A stretch of 64,000 bases of DNA from contig NZ_JADBEF010000001.1 in NCBI RefSeq assembly GCF_014873535.1, forward strand, positions 3,596,001-3,660,000, given 5' to 3'. Source of the DNA: Nonomuraea africana (GTDB lineage Bacteria; Actinomycetota; Actinomycetes; Streptosporangiales; Streptosporangiaceae). A program made the translations under genes and the position numbers. The number at the start of each line of letters is the position of its first letter. Position 1 is the first letter of the stretch. Positions 14,281 to 23,131 of this stretch are shown here, piece after piece. Under the pieces are notes generated by a model, which was not told the origin of the DNA, did not search any database, and worked only from the letters and a program-made list of their open reading frames with translations.

Positions 14281-15222
14281 TCAGTGGGCGTTGTGCGCAC
14301 ACGGGGTACCCGGAGATTCGCCCAGCAAACTGTCCCAGTCGGCAAGAAATCTGGTGATTCCGTACCTGGAGAGGGCCGCCTGGCGGGCCGCCTTGCCGTA
14401 CTGACCGGCGAGGGAGGGGTCTGAGACGAACGCGGACAGCGCCTCGACCAGCACCGGGAGCCTGGTGGACAGGACGCCGGCGTCGGCGGGGACGGCCTCG
14501 ATCGCCTCGGTGGCGGCCAGCGCGACGACGGGCAGGCCGAGCATCATGGCCTCGATGAGGGAGAGGCCGAGCGAGGTCCAGCGGTAGGGGTGCAGGTAGG
14601 CGCGGCGCCGGGCCAGTGCCGCGTGCAGCTCGGCCTGGGGCAGGTCGTAACCCGGGTACGGCAGGCCGTCCGTATTCATCCCGAACAGGTCGATCGGCAC
14701 CTGGAAGGCGGGCAGCAGGTCGGTGCCTGCCACGCGCGTCCTGCGGACCGGCTCGTTGATGACCACGCCCGCGCGCGGCAGCTCGCCGGTGTAGAGATGG
14801 CCGGGATCGACGACGCCGTGCTCGATCACGCGGACGGGGGCCGACCCGTTGTCCCAGTACAGGGCGTTGAAGTGGGTGACGTGGACGAGCGGGATCGCCG
14901 ACTGGCCCGCGAGCGGGTGCCGGGTGGCCGGCGGATCTCCCCTGGGCGTGTTGTGCTCGACGTAGACGCCGGGGACCGGCCTGCCGAGCCAGGATCCGGC
15001 CAGGTCGATCTCGTGCGGCCGCTGGTAGACGACCACGTCGACGTCCTCGTCGCGCAGCCGGTCGAAGGGCACCTCCCGGACGGAGGCGGGCCACTCGAAG
15101 CTCGTGGCCCTGCCGCGCCCGTCGGGGCCGCGGTCGGGGGTGAGCGGCACCAGGTAGGTGTGGCGGCCCTGGACGAACGAGGTGGTCCAGGAGCCGTGGA
15201 CGTGCCAGAGCAGGATGTTCAT
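14281..15222 (-). CDS. Glycosyltransferase, GT4-like
   Basis: A 313-residue protein beginning MNILLWHVHGSWTTSFVQG and containing VVYQRPHEIDLA, GVYVEHNTPRGD and the C-terminal donor-binding region LGLSLIEAMMLGLPVVAL, which fits the E-x7-E pattern of GT-B (family 4-like) enzymes. The ATG at 15222 overlaps the gmhB stop in ATGA. Position between gmhB and whiB ties it to the heptose locus. Acceptor and donor sugars are unknown. Confidence 0.8.
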   Translation of the reverse strand: MNILLWHVHGSWTTSFVQGRHTYLVPLTPDRGPDGRGRATSFEWPASVREVPFDRLRDEDVDVVVYQRPHEIDLAGSWLGRPVPGVYVEHNTPRGDPPATRHPLAGQSAIPLVHVTHFNALYWDNGSAPVRVIEHGVVDPGHLYTGELPRAGVVINEPVRRTRVAGTDLLPAFQVPIDLFGMNTDGLPYPGYDLPQAELHAALARRRAYLHPYRWTSLGLSLIEAMMLGLPVVALAATEAIEAVPADAGVLSTRLPVLVEALSAFVSDPSLAGQYGKAARQAALSRYGITRFLADWDSLLGESPGTPCAHNAH

Positions 15223-15743
15223 CCGCACACCCACTCGACCGCCTCGCGCAGGTCATGGGCGACCTCGGGGGCGGCCACGATCTCGCTGGGCAGCGTGCGC
15301 GGGGTGGGCACGAGGATGGCCCTGGCCCCCGCGGCCCTGGCGGCCTGCATGTCCCTGCCGATGTCGCCGATGACCACGCAGTCGGCGGGTTCGACCCCGA
15401 GCGTCCCGGCCGCGCGGAGCACCAGTCCCGGCTCCGGTTTGCGGCAGACGCATCCGTCGTCCTCGCCGTGGACGCAGATGGCCCACGCGTCGAAGGGGCC
15501 GAGCAGCTCCTCGACCCGCTCGTTGACCTGGTGGAGCTCGTCGGGCGTGATCAGTCCCTCTGCCACGCCCGACTGGTTGGTCACCACGGCCACCGGGATG
15601 CGGCGCTCACGCAGCGTCCGCAACGCCTCCAGAGCACCCGGCATGGGCTCCACGAGCTTCGGGTCGTTGTTGTACGGCACGTCTCTGATCAGCGTGTCGT
15701 CGCGGTCGAAGAGAACCGCCGCGGTCGGTCGACGAGAGAGCAT
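15219..15743 (-). CDS. gmhB: D-glycero-D-manno-heptose 1,7-bisphosphate 7-phosphatase-like
   Basis: A 174-residue HAD phosphatase of the GmhB/histidinol-phosphatase group. Motif I is FDRDDTLI, motif II VVTNQSG, motif III CRKPEPG and motif IV IGDIGRDMQAA. The zinc loop is visible as CVHGEDDGCVC. GmhB removes the 7-phosphate between the kinase and adenylyltransferase steps of ADP-heptose synthesis. With gmhA and hldE nearby, that role is favoured over histidine biosynthesis. The ATG at 15743 is where HAD similarity begins; longer upstream frames read antisense into the carbamoyltransferase gene. Confidence 0.85.
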   Translation of the reverse strand: MLSRRPTAAVLFDRDDTLIRDVPYNNDPKLVEPMPGALEALRTLRERRIPVAVVTNQSGVAEGLITPDELHQVNERVEELLGPFDAWAICVHGEDDGCVCRKPEPGLVLRAAGTLGVEPADCVVIGDIGRDMQAARAAGARAILVPTPRTLPSEIVAAPEVAHDLREAVEWVCG

Positions 15744-15819
15744 GTCCGGCCGCTGCCCCGTGAGCTGTGTGTTTAACAAGCGCTTCTCTCGGTAGCGGTT
15801 CTCCTCGGGGAGGAAGTTC
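15744..15819. promoter_or_regulatory. Divergent control region of the heptose locus
   Basis: This 76-base gap separates gmhB (minus) from the carbamoyltransferase gene (plus), so the two arms of the locus start here. The plus-strand gene has a strong GGGGAGGA site about 8 bases before its ATG. A short AT-richer stretch (GTGTTTAACAAG) lies in the middle. No clear operator could be defined. Confidence 0.4.
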
Positions 15820-17442
15820 ATGAGATTTCTGGGGATAAACGCGGTGTTCCACGACCCCGCTGCGGCCCTTGTGGTCGATGGTGAGGTTGTCGCGGCCGCC
15901 GAAGAGGAGCGGTTCAGCCGCCGTAAGCACGGCAAGAGGCCGGTGCCGTTCTCCGCGTGGGAGCTGCCCGAGCTGGCCGCCGCCTGGTGCCTGGCCGAGG
16001 CGGGCCTGCGGCCCGAGGATCTGGACGCGGTCGCCTACTCGTACGACCCGGCGCTGGTGCGGGAGGAGCACGCGGCGCCGTGGGAGGACCTGCGCACCAC
16101 CTACGCCACCAGAGCGCCCAGCTTCCTGGCCACCGCGCTGCCCGGGCTCGACCCGGCCCAGGTGCGCTTCGTGCCGCACCACGTGGCGCACGCGGCCTCG
16201 GCGGGGCTGGCCGCGCCGTACGACGAGTGCGCGGTCCTGGTGTGCGACGGCCGGGGGGAGGCCGTCTCGCACCTGGCGGGCCACTACCGCGACGGCGAGC
16301 TCACCACGCTGGCCGCGCAGGAGCTGCCGCACTCGCTCGGTCTCATGTACGAGGACGTGACCGAGCACCTGGGCTTCCTGCGGTCGAGCGACGAGTACAA
16401 GGTGATGGCGCTGGCCTCCTACGGCACGCCCCGCCACCTGGACGTGCTCAGGGAGCTGGTCACGACGACCGGCGACGGTGGGTTCAGGATCGAGCCGATC
16501 GACTGGGGCGGCTTCGCCAAGCGCCTGGACAAGGGCGAGACGTGGACGGCCGACCACGCCGATCTGGCCGCCAGCGTGCAGGCGCGCCTCGAGGAGGTGC
16601 TGCTGGAGCTGGCGTTCTGGCTGCACGAGCGGACCGGCGCGCGGCGCATGGCGATGGCGGGAGGTGTCGCGCTCAACTGCGTCGCCAACACGCGACTGCT
16701 GTCCGAGGGCCCCTTCGAGGACGTCTGGGTGCAGCCCGCGGCGGGCGACTCGGGCACCGCGCTGGGGGGCGCGCTGCACCTGTCGCAGGCCCACGGCGAG
16801 CCCGTGGCGCCCATGCGCGGCGCCGACCTGGGCAGGGCGTGGAGCGAGGGCGAGCTGGCCGCGTGGCTGGACGTGGCGCGCGTGCCGTATTCGCGGCCCG
16901 AGGATCTGGCCGGCGAGGTGGCGCGGGCGCTGAACGACGACCTGATCGTGGCCTGGTTCCAGGGCCGCAGCGAGTACGGCCCGCGCGCGCTGGGCCACCG
17001 CTCCCTGCTGGCGCACCCGGGTTACGCCCGCAACACCGAGCGCCTGAACGACGTCAAGGGGCGCGAGCAGTTCAGGCCGATCGCGCCGATGGTGCTCGAG
17101 TCGCGGGCGGCGGAGATCTTCGGCAGGGGGCCGGTGCCCTCGCCGTACATGCTGTTCGTCCACGACGTGCGGCCTGAGTGGCGCGAGCGCATCCCGGCGG
17201 TGGTGCACGTGGACGGGACGGCCAGGATCCAAACGGTCTCGCCGGAGCGGCACCCGCTGCTGGCCGCCGCGCTGGCCAGGTTCGAGGAGCTGTCGGGGCT
17301 GCCCGTGGTGGTGAACACCAGCCTGAACACGGCGGGCCGGCCGATGGTCGACTCGCCGCGCGACGCACTGGAGTGCTTCGGCTCCTCGCCGGTGGACGTG
17401 CTCGTGATGGGGCCGTTCGTGGTGAGGAGGGCGGCGACATGA
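15820..17442 (+). CDS. Carbamoyltransferase, NodU/CmcH/TobZ family
   Basis: A 540-residue O-carbamoyltransferase. The N-terminal Kae1-like domain shows MRFLGINAVFHDPAAALV, EEERFSRRKH and the metal-binding HHVAHAAS. The C-terminal YrdC-like domain contains QGRSEYGPRALGHRSLL and ends with LPVVVNTSLNTAGRPMV. The family forms carbamoyl-AMP and transfers the carbamoyl group to a hydroxyl, usually of a sugar or natural product. First gene of the plus-strand arm of the heptose locus and overlapping the next gene by ATGA, it probably decorates the glycan made there. Confidence 0.93.
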   Translation: MRFLGINAVFHDPAAALVVDGEVVAAAEEERFSRRKHGKRPVPFSAWELPELAAAWCLAEAGLRPEDLDAVAYSYDPALVREEHAAPWEDLRTTYATRAPSFLATALPGLDPAQVRFVPHHVAHAASAGLAAPYDECAVLVCDGRGEAVSHLAGHYRDGELTTLAAQELPHSLGLMYEDVTEHLGFLRSSDEYKVMALASYGTPRHLDVLRELVTTTGDGGFRIEPIDWGGFAKRLDKGETWTADHADLAASVQARLEEVLLELAFWLHERTGARRMAMAGGVALNCVANTRLLSEGPFEDVWVQPAAGDSGTALGGALHLSQAHGEPVAPMRGADLGRAWSEGELAAWLDVARVPYSRPEDLAGEVARALNDDLIVAWFQGRSEYGPRALGHRSLLAHPGYARNTERLNDVKGREQFRPIAPMVLESRAAEIFGRGPVPSPYMLFVHDVRPEWRERIPAVVHVDGTARIQTVSPERHPLLAAALARFEELSGLPVVVNTSLNTAGRPMVDSPRDALECFGSSPVDVLVMGPFVVRRAAT

Positions 17443-18344
17443 TCACTGTGGTGATCCCGACGATCGGGCGCGCCTCGCTGAAGGCGGCCATCCCCGAGGG
17501 GGTGCCCGTCATCGTGGTCGAGGACACCGAGCGCAGGGGCCCGGCCGCCGCGCGCAACGCGGGCTGGCGGGCGGCCCAGACGCCGTGGGTGGTCTTCCTG
17601 GACGACGATGTGGTGCCCGGCGAGGGCTGGGTGGAGGCGCTCGTCAAGGACCTGGAGGGCCTGCCCGAGAACGTGGCGGGCAGCCAGGGCCGCATCGAGG
17701 TGCCGCTGCCCCGCGACCGCCGTCCGACCGACGCCGAACGGAACACCGCCGGGCTCGCCGACGCGGAGTGGATCACCGCTGACATGGCCTACCGGCGCGC
17801 CGCGCTGGAGAAGGTCGGGGGTTTCGACGAGCGCTTTCCCCGGGCCTACCGGGAGGACGCCGATCTCGCGCTCAGGCTGAGGGAGGCGGGGTTCCGGCTG
17901 GTCAGGGGCGAGCGGGTGACCCGGCACCCGGTGCGGGACGACGGGTTCTGGTCGAGCGTGCGCTTCCAGCGGGGCAACGCGGACGACGCGCTGATGCGGC
18001 GGATCCACGGGCCCGAGTGGAGGTCGCTGATCGGGGCGGGCGGGCTGCTGCCCCGGCACGCCGCGACCACCGCGCTGGGACTCACCGCGATCGCCCTCGC
18101 GACCGCCCTCGCGAGGAACCGCGCGGGCCGCCGAGGGCACGCGCTACGCGGGCTTCCCGGAGCGCTCGCGTTCGCCCTCAGCGCCGCCGGATGGGCCGCG
18201 CTGACCGTCAAGTTCGCGTGGGAGCGCATCGCGCCAGGTCCTCGGACGCCGGGCGAGGTGGCGAGGATGGTGGTCACGAGCGTCGCCATCCCGCCTGCCG
18301 CGTGCCTGCACCGGCTGCGCGGCGAACTGCGGGTGCGCCGGTGA
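17439..18344 (+). CDS. Glycosyltransferase family 2
   Basis: A 301-residue GT-A enzyme. It shows MITVVIPTIGR, the nucleotide-sugar pocket with VVFLDDDVVPGEGW (DDD metal motif), and the acceptor-side GGFDERFPRAYREDADLALRL (ED motif). The C-terminal third has two or three hydrophobic segments, so it is probably attached to the inner face of the membrane, which fits a lipid-linked acceptor. Start and stop are coupled to both neighbours by ATGA and GTGA overlaps. Confidence 0.88.
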   Translation: MITVVIPTIGRASLKAAIPEGVPVIVVEDTERRGPAAARNAGWRAAQTPWVVFLDDDVVPGEGWVEALVKDLEGLPENVAGSQGRIEVPLPRDRRPTDAERNTAGLADAEWITADMAYRRAALEKVGGFDERFPRAYREDADLALRLREAGFRLVRGERVTRHPVRDDGFWSSVRFQRGNADDALMRRIHGPEWRSLIGAGGLLPRHAATTALGLTAIALATALARNRAGRRGHALRGLPGALAFALSAAGWAALTVKFAWERIAPGPRTPGEVARMVVTSVAIPPAACLHRLRGELRVRR

Positions 18345-19369
18345 GCGGCCCAGGGAGCGGCCCAGGGAGCGGCCCAGGGAGCGGCACCGTCCTGGTGGCC
18401 AGGCCCGACAGCGCGGGAGACGTGCTGCTCGCGGGTCCCGCCATCCGCGCCGTCCGGGCCCGGGCCGAGGAGGTGGTGCTGCTGGCGGGACCACTGGGCC
18501 GCGCGGCCGCCGAACTGCTGCCGTGCGTGGACCGGGTGATCGAGTGGCGGACCCCGTGGATCGACGCCGATCCGCCGCCCGTCACCGGCGAGCACGTCGC
18601 CAGGCTGATGGCGCTGCTGCCCGACGCGGACGAGGCGCTGATCCTGACCTCCTTCCACCAGTCGGCGCTGCCGCTGGCCCTGCTGCTGCGGCTGAGGGGG
18701 GTCGGGCGGATCACCGCGATCAGCAACGACTACCCGGGCTCCCTCCTGGACGTCAGGGTGCGGGTGGACGAGAGCAGGCACCTGCCGGAGGCCGAGCGGA
18801 TGCTGGCCGTCGCCAGGGCCGCGGGGTACGAGCCACGCGACGACGGCAGGCTGGCCGTCAGGACGCCGCCGCCCAGCCTGGCCGGGCCGCCCGGCTACGT
18901 CGTCGTGCACCCGGGGACCACCGCCCCGGCCCGCGCGTGGCCCCCCGAGCGGCACAGGGAGGCGGTCGAGGCGCTGGTGGCCGAGGGCTTCCGGGTCGTC
19001 GTCACGGGGACCGGGAGCGAGAAGGCGCTGACGTCCACCGTCGCCGGACGCCACGCCGTGGACCTGGGCGGCATGACGACCATGGCCGAGCTGTCGGGGG
19101 TGCTGAGCGAGGCGTGCGCGCTCGTCTGCGGCAACACCGGTCCCGCGCACCTGGCCGCGGCCGTCGGCACCCCGGTGGTCAGCCTGTTCTCCCCTGTCGT
19201 GCCCGCCGAGCGCTGGGCCCCTTACGGCGTGCCGTACGTGCTGCTGGGTGACCAGCGGGCCGCGTGCAAGGACTCAAGGGCGCGTCTGTGTCCTGTCAGA
19301 GGCCACCCGTGCCTGTCGACGGTGACGGCCGAACAGGTCGTCAAAGCAGTGAGGGAGCTGGTCCCATGA
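18341..19369 (+). CDS. Glycosyltransferase family 9 (heptosyltransferase-like), copy 1
   Basis: A 342-residue GT9 protein. VLVARPDSAGDVLLAGPAIR is the N-terminal acceptor-side motif, and CGNTGPAHLAAAVGTPVVSL with FSPVVPAERWAPYG forms the ADP-heptose binding side. PGTTAPARAWPPERHREAV corresponds to the family's P-G-[AST] loop. It would transfer heptose from the ADP-heptose made by gmhA, hldE and gmhB. The N-terminus begins with a Gly/Ser/Pro tract encoded by a 12-bp tandem repeat. The GTG start overlaps the GT2 stop. Confidence 0.9.
   Translation: MSGPGSGPGSGPGSGTVLVARPDSAGDVLLAGPAIRAVRARAEEVVLLAGPLGRAAAELLPCVDRVIEWRTPWIDADPPPVTGEHVARLMALLPDADEALILTSFHQSALPLALLLRLRGVGRITAISNDYPGSLLDVRVRVDESRHLPEAERMLAVARAAGYEPRDDGRLAVRTPPPSLAGPPGYVVVHPGTTAPARAWPPERHREAVEALVAEGFRVVVTGTGSEKALTSTVAGRHAVDLGGMTTMAELSGVLSEACALVCGNTGPAHLAAAVGTPVVSLFSPVVPAERWAPYGVPYVLLGDQRAACKDSRARLCPVRGHPCLSTVTAEQVVKAVRELVP
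18344..18385. repeat. Tandem 12-bp repeat in the GT9 N-terminus
   Basis: Three full copies plus a partial copy of AGCGGCCCAGGG lie directly after the start codon and encode SGPG repeats. The unit is a multiple of three, so copy-number change would keep the frame. Confidence 0.9.
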
Positions 19370-20553
19370 GAATCGACCTCATATCCGAGCACGCCGATCC
19401 GCTGGCGGCGGTCGGCGGCGTCGACGCCGGCGGGCAGAACGTCCACGTCGCCGCCCTGGCCGCCGCTCTGGCGGGACGCGGTCACGAGGTCGTCGTGCAC
19501 ACCAGGCGGAGCGTGCCGGGCCAGCCTCGCAGCGTGCCGCTGGCCGACGGGGTGCGGGTGGAGTACATCACCGCGGGGCCGGCCACCCACGTGCCGAAGG
19601 ACGAGCTGCCGCCGTACATGCCGGCCTTCGCCGACGAGCTGGCCCGCCGGTGGGCGGTGCGCCCGCCCGACGTGGCGCACGCGCACTTCTGGATGAGCGG
19701 CAGGGCGGCCCTGCTGGCCGCGCGCGGCCTGCCCGTGGTGCAGACCTTCCACGCGCTCGGGACGGTGAAGCGCCGCTGGCAGGGCCGGGCCGACACCAGC
19801 CCGCCGGGACGGATCGCGATGGAGACCCAGATCGGCAAGCGGGCCGCGGCGGTCCTCGCGACCTGCACCGACGAGGTGACCGAGCTGCGCGCGATGGGCG
19901 TGCCCGATCACCGGGTCACGATCGTGCCGTGCGGCGTCGATCTCGGCCACTTCACTCCGGAGGGCCCGAAGGCCGAGAAGGGCGCGGCCATGCGGGTGCT
20001 GAGCATCGGCAGGCTGGTGCCGCGCAAGGGCGTCGACACCGTGGTGCGCGCGCTGCGCGATCTTCCAGGGGTGGAGCTGGTCATCGCGGGCGGCGAGGCC
20101 GGCGATCCCGAGGCGGACAGGCTGGCCGAGCTGGCCGCCGCCTACGGCCTGGCCGACCGGGTCAAGGTGATCGGCAGCGTGCCCCGCGAGCGGGTCCCCG
20201 CGCTGATGCGCTCGGCGGACGTGCTGGTGACAGTCCCGTGGTACGAGCCGTTCGGCATGGTGCCGCTGGAGGCGATGGCCTGCGGCGTGCCGGTGATCGC
20301 CTCCGCCGTCGGCGGTCACCTGGACACCGTCGCGGGCTGCGGCGTCCTGGTGCCGCCGCGCCGCCCCCAGGCGCTCGCCCGCGCCCTGCGCGACCTGCTG
20401 GACAACCCCGCGCGGCGGGCCCAGCTCGGCGCGGCGGGGGCGAGGAAGGCCAGGGAGATGTACGGCTGGCCGCACGTGGCCGAGCAGACCGAGGCCGTCT
20501 ACCAGAGCGTCCTCGAGGGCCGGATGGGGAGGGCGACATGCACAGGCACCTGA
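19366..20553 (+). CDS. Glycosyltransferase family 4 (group 1)
   Basis: A 395-residue GT-B enzyme. The start MRIDLISEHADPLAAVGGVD leads into GGQNVHVAALAAALAGRGHEV, the family 4 acceptor loop. Donor-side motifs are RVLSIGRLVPRKGVDTVV and VPWYEPFGMVPLEAMACGVP with the E-x7-E glutamates. It resembles actinobacterial mannosyl or MshA-like transferases, but mycothiol context is absent here and a role in the heptose glycan is more likely. It overlaps its neighbours at both ends (ATGA; then 16 bases). Confidence 0.88.
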   Translation: MRIDLISEHADPLAAVGGVDAGGQNVHVAALAAALAGRGHEVVVHTRRSVPGQPRSVPLADGVRVEYITAGPATHVPKDELPPYMPAFADELARRWAVRPPDVAHAHFWMSGRAALLAARGLPVVQTFHALGTVKRRWQGRADTSPPGRIAMETQIGKRAAAVLATCTDEVTELRAMGVPDHRVTIVPCGVDLGHFTPEGPKAEKGAAMRVLSIGRLVPRKGVDTVVRALRDLPGVELVIAGGEAGDPEADRLAELAAAYGLADRVKVIGSVPRERVPALMRSADVLVTVPWYEPFGMVPLEAMACGVPVIASAVGGHLDTVAGCGVLVPPRRPQALARALRDLLDNPARRAQLGAAGARKAREMYGWPHVAEQTEAVYQSVLEGRMGRATCTGT

Positions 20554-21089
20554 CCAGACTGAGCTCGGCGCTCGAACTGACCGCCGACCAGGCGCCCGTC
20601 GTCGAGGCGTGGGGCCGCAAGCTCGCGAGTGTGCTGACGGGCGGCGGCAGGCTGCTGGCCTGCGGCAACGGGGGTTCGGCCGCCGAGGCCCAGCACCTGA
20701 CGGCCGAGCTGGTCGGCAGGTTCAGGGGTGAGCGGCAGCCGTTCGCCGCGATGCCGCTGCACGCCGACACCTCCTCGATGACGGCGATCGCCAACGACTT
20801 CGGCGCCGAGGAGGTCTACGCCCGCCAGGTGTGGGCGCACGGCCGCGAGGGCGACGTGCTCATCTGCCTGTCCACCAGCGGTTCCAGCGGCAACGTGCTG
20901 GCGGCGGCGCGGGCGGCGGGCGAGCGGGGGCTGACCACGTGGGCGCTGACGGGGCGGGCGCCGAACCCGCTGGCCGCGCTCTGCGACGAGGTCGTGGCCG
21001 TGCCCGCGGACGACACCGCCACCGTGCAGGAGGTGCACCTGGCGATGATCCACATGCTCTGCGACTCGATCGAGGAGGCGTGCGCGTGA
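20538..21089 (+). CDS. gmhA: Sedoheptulose 7-phosphate isomerase (SIS domain)
   Basis: A 183-residue SIS-domain protein. CGNGGSAAEAQHLTAELVGR and STSGSSGNVLAAARAAGERG are the phosphosugar-binding loops, and VQEVHLAMIHMLCDSIE is the family's C-terminal helix. GmhA converts sedoheptulose 7-phosphate to D-glycero-D-manno-heptose 7-phosphate, the first step to ADP-heptose. The gene begins 16 bases inside the end of the GT4 gene and is followed by hldE in GTGA overlap, so the first steps of the pathway are translated together. Confidence 0.93.
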   Translation: MHRHLTRLSSALELTADQAPVVEAWGRKLASVLTGGGRLLACGNGGSAAEAQHLTAELVGRFRGERQPFAAMPLHADTSSMTAIANDFGAEEVYARQVWAHGREGDVLICLSTSGSSGNVLAAARAAGERGLTTWALTGRAPNPLAALCDEVVAVPADDTATVQEVHLAMIHMLCDSIEEACA

Positions 21090-22441
21090 ACGGGGGACCG
21101 CTGGTCGTCATCGGCGACTCGCTGCTGGACGTGGACATCGAGGGGGCGGCCGACCGGCTGGCACCCGACTCGCCCGTCCCTGTCGTCGACGTGGAGGAGG
21201 AACGGCTGCGTCCGGGGGGCGCGGGCCTGGCGGCGCTGCTGGCCGCCAGGGACGGTGCGGAGGTGGTGCTGGTCACCGCCCTCGCCGACGACCCGCAGGG
21301 CCGGGTGCTGCGGGGGCTGCTGAACGGCCATCTCGAGGTGGTGCCGCTCCCGCTGCGCGGCTCGACCGTCCGCAAGACCAGGGTCAGGGCCAGAGGCCAG
21401 ACGCTGGTCCGGATGGACACGGGCGACGGCCGCGCCGTGACCAGGGCGACCGAGGCCGCGCTGAGGGCGGTCCGCGGGGCGGGCGCCGTGCTCGTCTCCG
21501 ACTACGGCAGGGGCGTCACCGGAGCGGCTCGCGAGCTGCTCAGCGGAGTGGACGTGCCGGTCGTGTGGGATCCGCACCCGAGGGGCGTCACGCCGGTGCC
21601 GGGGTGCGCGCTGGTGACGCCGAGCGAGTCGGAGGCCGTGCAGATGTGCGGGGAGCCGTACCTCGGCCCCGACCAGGCGGCCAGGCGGCTGACCAGGATC
21701 CTGCGGGCCGAGGCCGTCGCCGTGACGCTGGGCGCCCGGGGCGCCACGCTGGCGCACGCCGGCGGCCACTACCGGAGGGTCCCGCCGCCCACGCTCACCT
21801 CCGGCCACGACGTGTGCGGCGCGGGAGACCGGTTCGCCGGAGCCTCGGCGCTCGCGCTGCGCGACGGCCTGCCGGTGGAGGACGCGGTCGCGGTCGGTGT
21901 CGGCGAGGCGTCCAGGTTCGTGGAGAGCGGCGGGGCGGCGGCGATCCGGCTGCGCGGCCACGAACTGGCCAAGGAGATGGGCGACCGGCCGCGCACTCCG
22001 ATGGAGGTCGCCGAGCTGGTCAGGTCGGGCGGCGGACGGCTCATCGCCACCGGCGGGTGTTTCGACCTGCTGCACGCGGGGCACGTGAGCCTCCTGCGCA
22101 GGGCCAGGGCCCTGGGCGACGCGCTGATCGTGTGCGTCAACTCCGACGCCTCCGCCAAGCGGCTCAAGGGCCCCGGCAGGCCCGTCGTCGGCCAGCGCGA
22201 CCGGGTGGAGGTGCTGCGCGCCCTGGGCTGCGTGGACGCCGTCATGGTGTTCGAGGAGGACACCCCCGACGCGGTCATCGAGCGGCTGCGTCCCCACGTG
22301 TGGGTGAAGGGCGGCGACTACTCGGGGCGCGAGCTGCCCGAGGCCGCGTCGCTGGCGCGGATCGGCGCCGAGACCGTCGTGCTGGCCAGCGTGCCGGGCC
22401 GGTCGACGACCGGGCTGATCGCCGCCGTACAGGAAGCCTGA
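21086..22441 (+). CDS. hldE: Bifunctional heptose 7-phosphate kinase / heptose 1-phosphate adenylyltransferase
   Basis: A 451-residue fusion. Residues 1-300 are a PfkB-type kinase (VVIGDSLLDVDIEG near the start; ATP/anion hole CGAGDRFAGASAL). Residues about 310-451 are a nucleotidyltransferase with GCFDLLHAGHVSLLRRA (HxGH motif) and VWVKGGDYSG. Both halves look intact. The pair makes heptose 1,7-bisphosphate and later ADP-heptose, with GmhB acting between. Length is close to that of Gram-negative HldE. The GTG start overlaps the gmhA stop. Confidence 0.93.
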   Translation: MNGGPLVVIGDSLLDVDIEGAADRLAPDSPVPVVDVEEERLRPGGAGLAALLAARDGAEVVLVTALADDPQGRVLRGLLNGHLEVVPLPLRGSTVRKTRVRARGQTLVRMDTGDGRAVTRATEAALRAVRGAGAVLVSDYGRGVTGAARELLSGVDVPVVWDPHPRGVTPVPGCALVTPSESEAVQMCGEPYLGPDQAARRLTRILRAEAVAVTLGARGATLAHAGGHYRRVPPPTLTSGHDVCGAGDRFAGASALALRDGLPVEDAVAVGVGEASRFVESGGAAAIRLRGHELAKEMGDRPRTPMEVAELVRSGGGRLIATGGCFDLLHAGHVSLLRRARALGDALIVCVNSDASAKRLKGPGRPVVGQRDRVEVLRALGCVDAVMVFEEDTPDAVIERLRPHVWVKGGDYSGRELPEAASLARIGAETVVLASVPGRSTTGLIAAVQEA

Positions 22442-22453
22442 CAAGGAGACACG

Positions 22454-23131
22454 ATGCTGGGGAACATTCTGATCACAGGAGGCTCGTCCGGCCTCGGCCT
22501 GGCCACCGCCGAGGCGGTCGCCAAGGCGGGCGGACGGCCGCTGGTGGTGGACGTGCGCGAGGCGCCCGGCTTCGACCAGGCACTCGCCGACCTGGCCGAA
22601 CGGGAGCAGGCCGAGCAGGCGGTGCGGGAGTTGGCCGAGCGGGCGGGCGGCCTCGACGGCGTCGTCACCGCGGCGGGGATCGACGCGTGCGGCACGCTCG
22701 GCGAGGTGCCCGCCGACGACTGGGAGCGCGTCGTCAAGGTGAACCTGCTGGGCACCGCGGCGGTCGTCAGGGCGGCGCTGCCGTACCTGGTGGAGTCGAG
22801 GGGGCGGGTGGTGACCTGCGCCTCGACGCTGGGGCTGCGCGCGGTGAGCGACGCCACCGCCTACTGCGCCTCGAAGTTCGGCGTGGTGGGCTTCACCAGG
22901 GCGCTGGCGGCCGAGCTGGCGGGCCAGGTGGGGGTCACGATGCTGGTGCCGGGCGGAATGTCGACGCACTTCTTCGACGACCGGCCCGAGCAGTACAAGC
23001 CGGGCCCCGACGCCAAGCTCAACAGGCCCGAGGACGTGGCGCAGGCGATCGTGTTCGCGCTGTCGCAGCCGCCCGGCTGCGAGGTGCGCGAGCTCGTGGT
23101 CTGCCCTTCGACGGAGACCTCGTGGCCCTAG
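22454..23131 (+). CDS. Short-chain dehydrogenase/reductase
   Basis: A 225-residue SDR. NILITGGSSGLGLATAEAV is the NAD(P)-binding loop, VTAAG replaces the usual NNAG, and the active site is CASTLGLRA with YCASK (Y-x3-K). AAGG follows at the binding site AAGGAG, about 7 bases before the ATG. It lies between hldE and the second GT9 gene, so it may oxidise or reduce a sugar intermediate of the glycan. Its substrate cannot be inferred. Confidence 0.88.
   Translation: MLGNILITGGSSGLGLATAEAVAKAGGRPLVVDVREAPGFDQALADLAEREQAEQAVRELAERAGGLDGVVTAAGIDACGTLGEVPADDWERVVKVNLLGTAAVVRAALPYLVESRGRVVTCASTLGLRAVSDATAYCASKFGVVGFTRALAAELAGQVGVTMLVPGGMSTHFFDDRPEQYKPGPDAKLNRPEDVAQAIVFALSQPPGCEVRELVVCPSTETSWP

Noticed and set aside
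20816..22969. A 717-codon minus-strand open frame across gmhA and hldE
   Set aside because: Antisense shadow of two enzymes with intact catalytic motifs.
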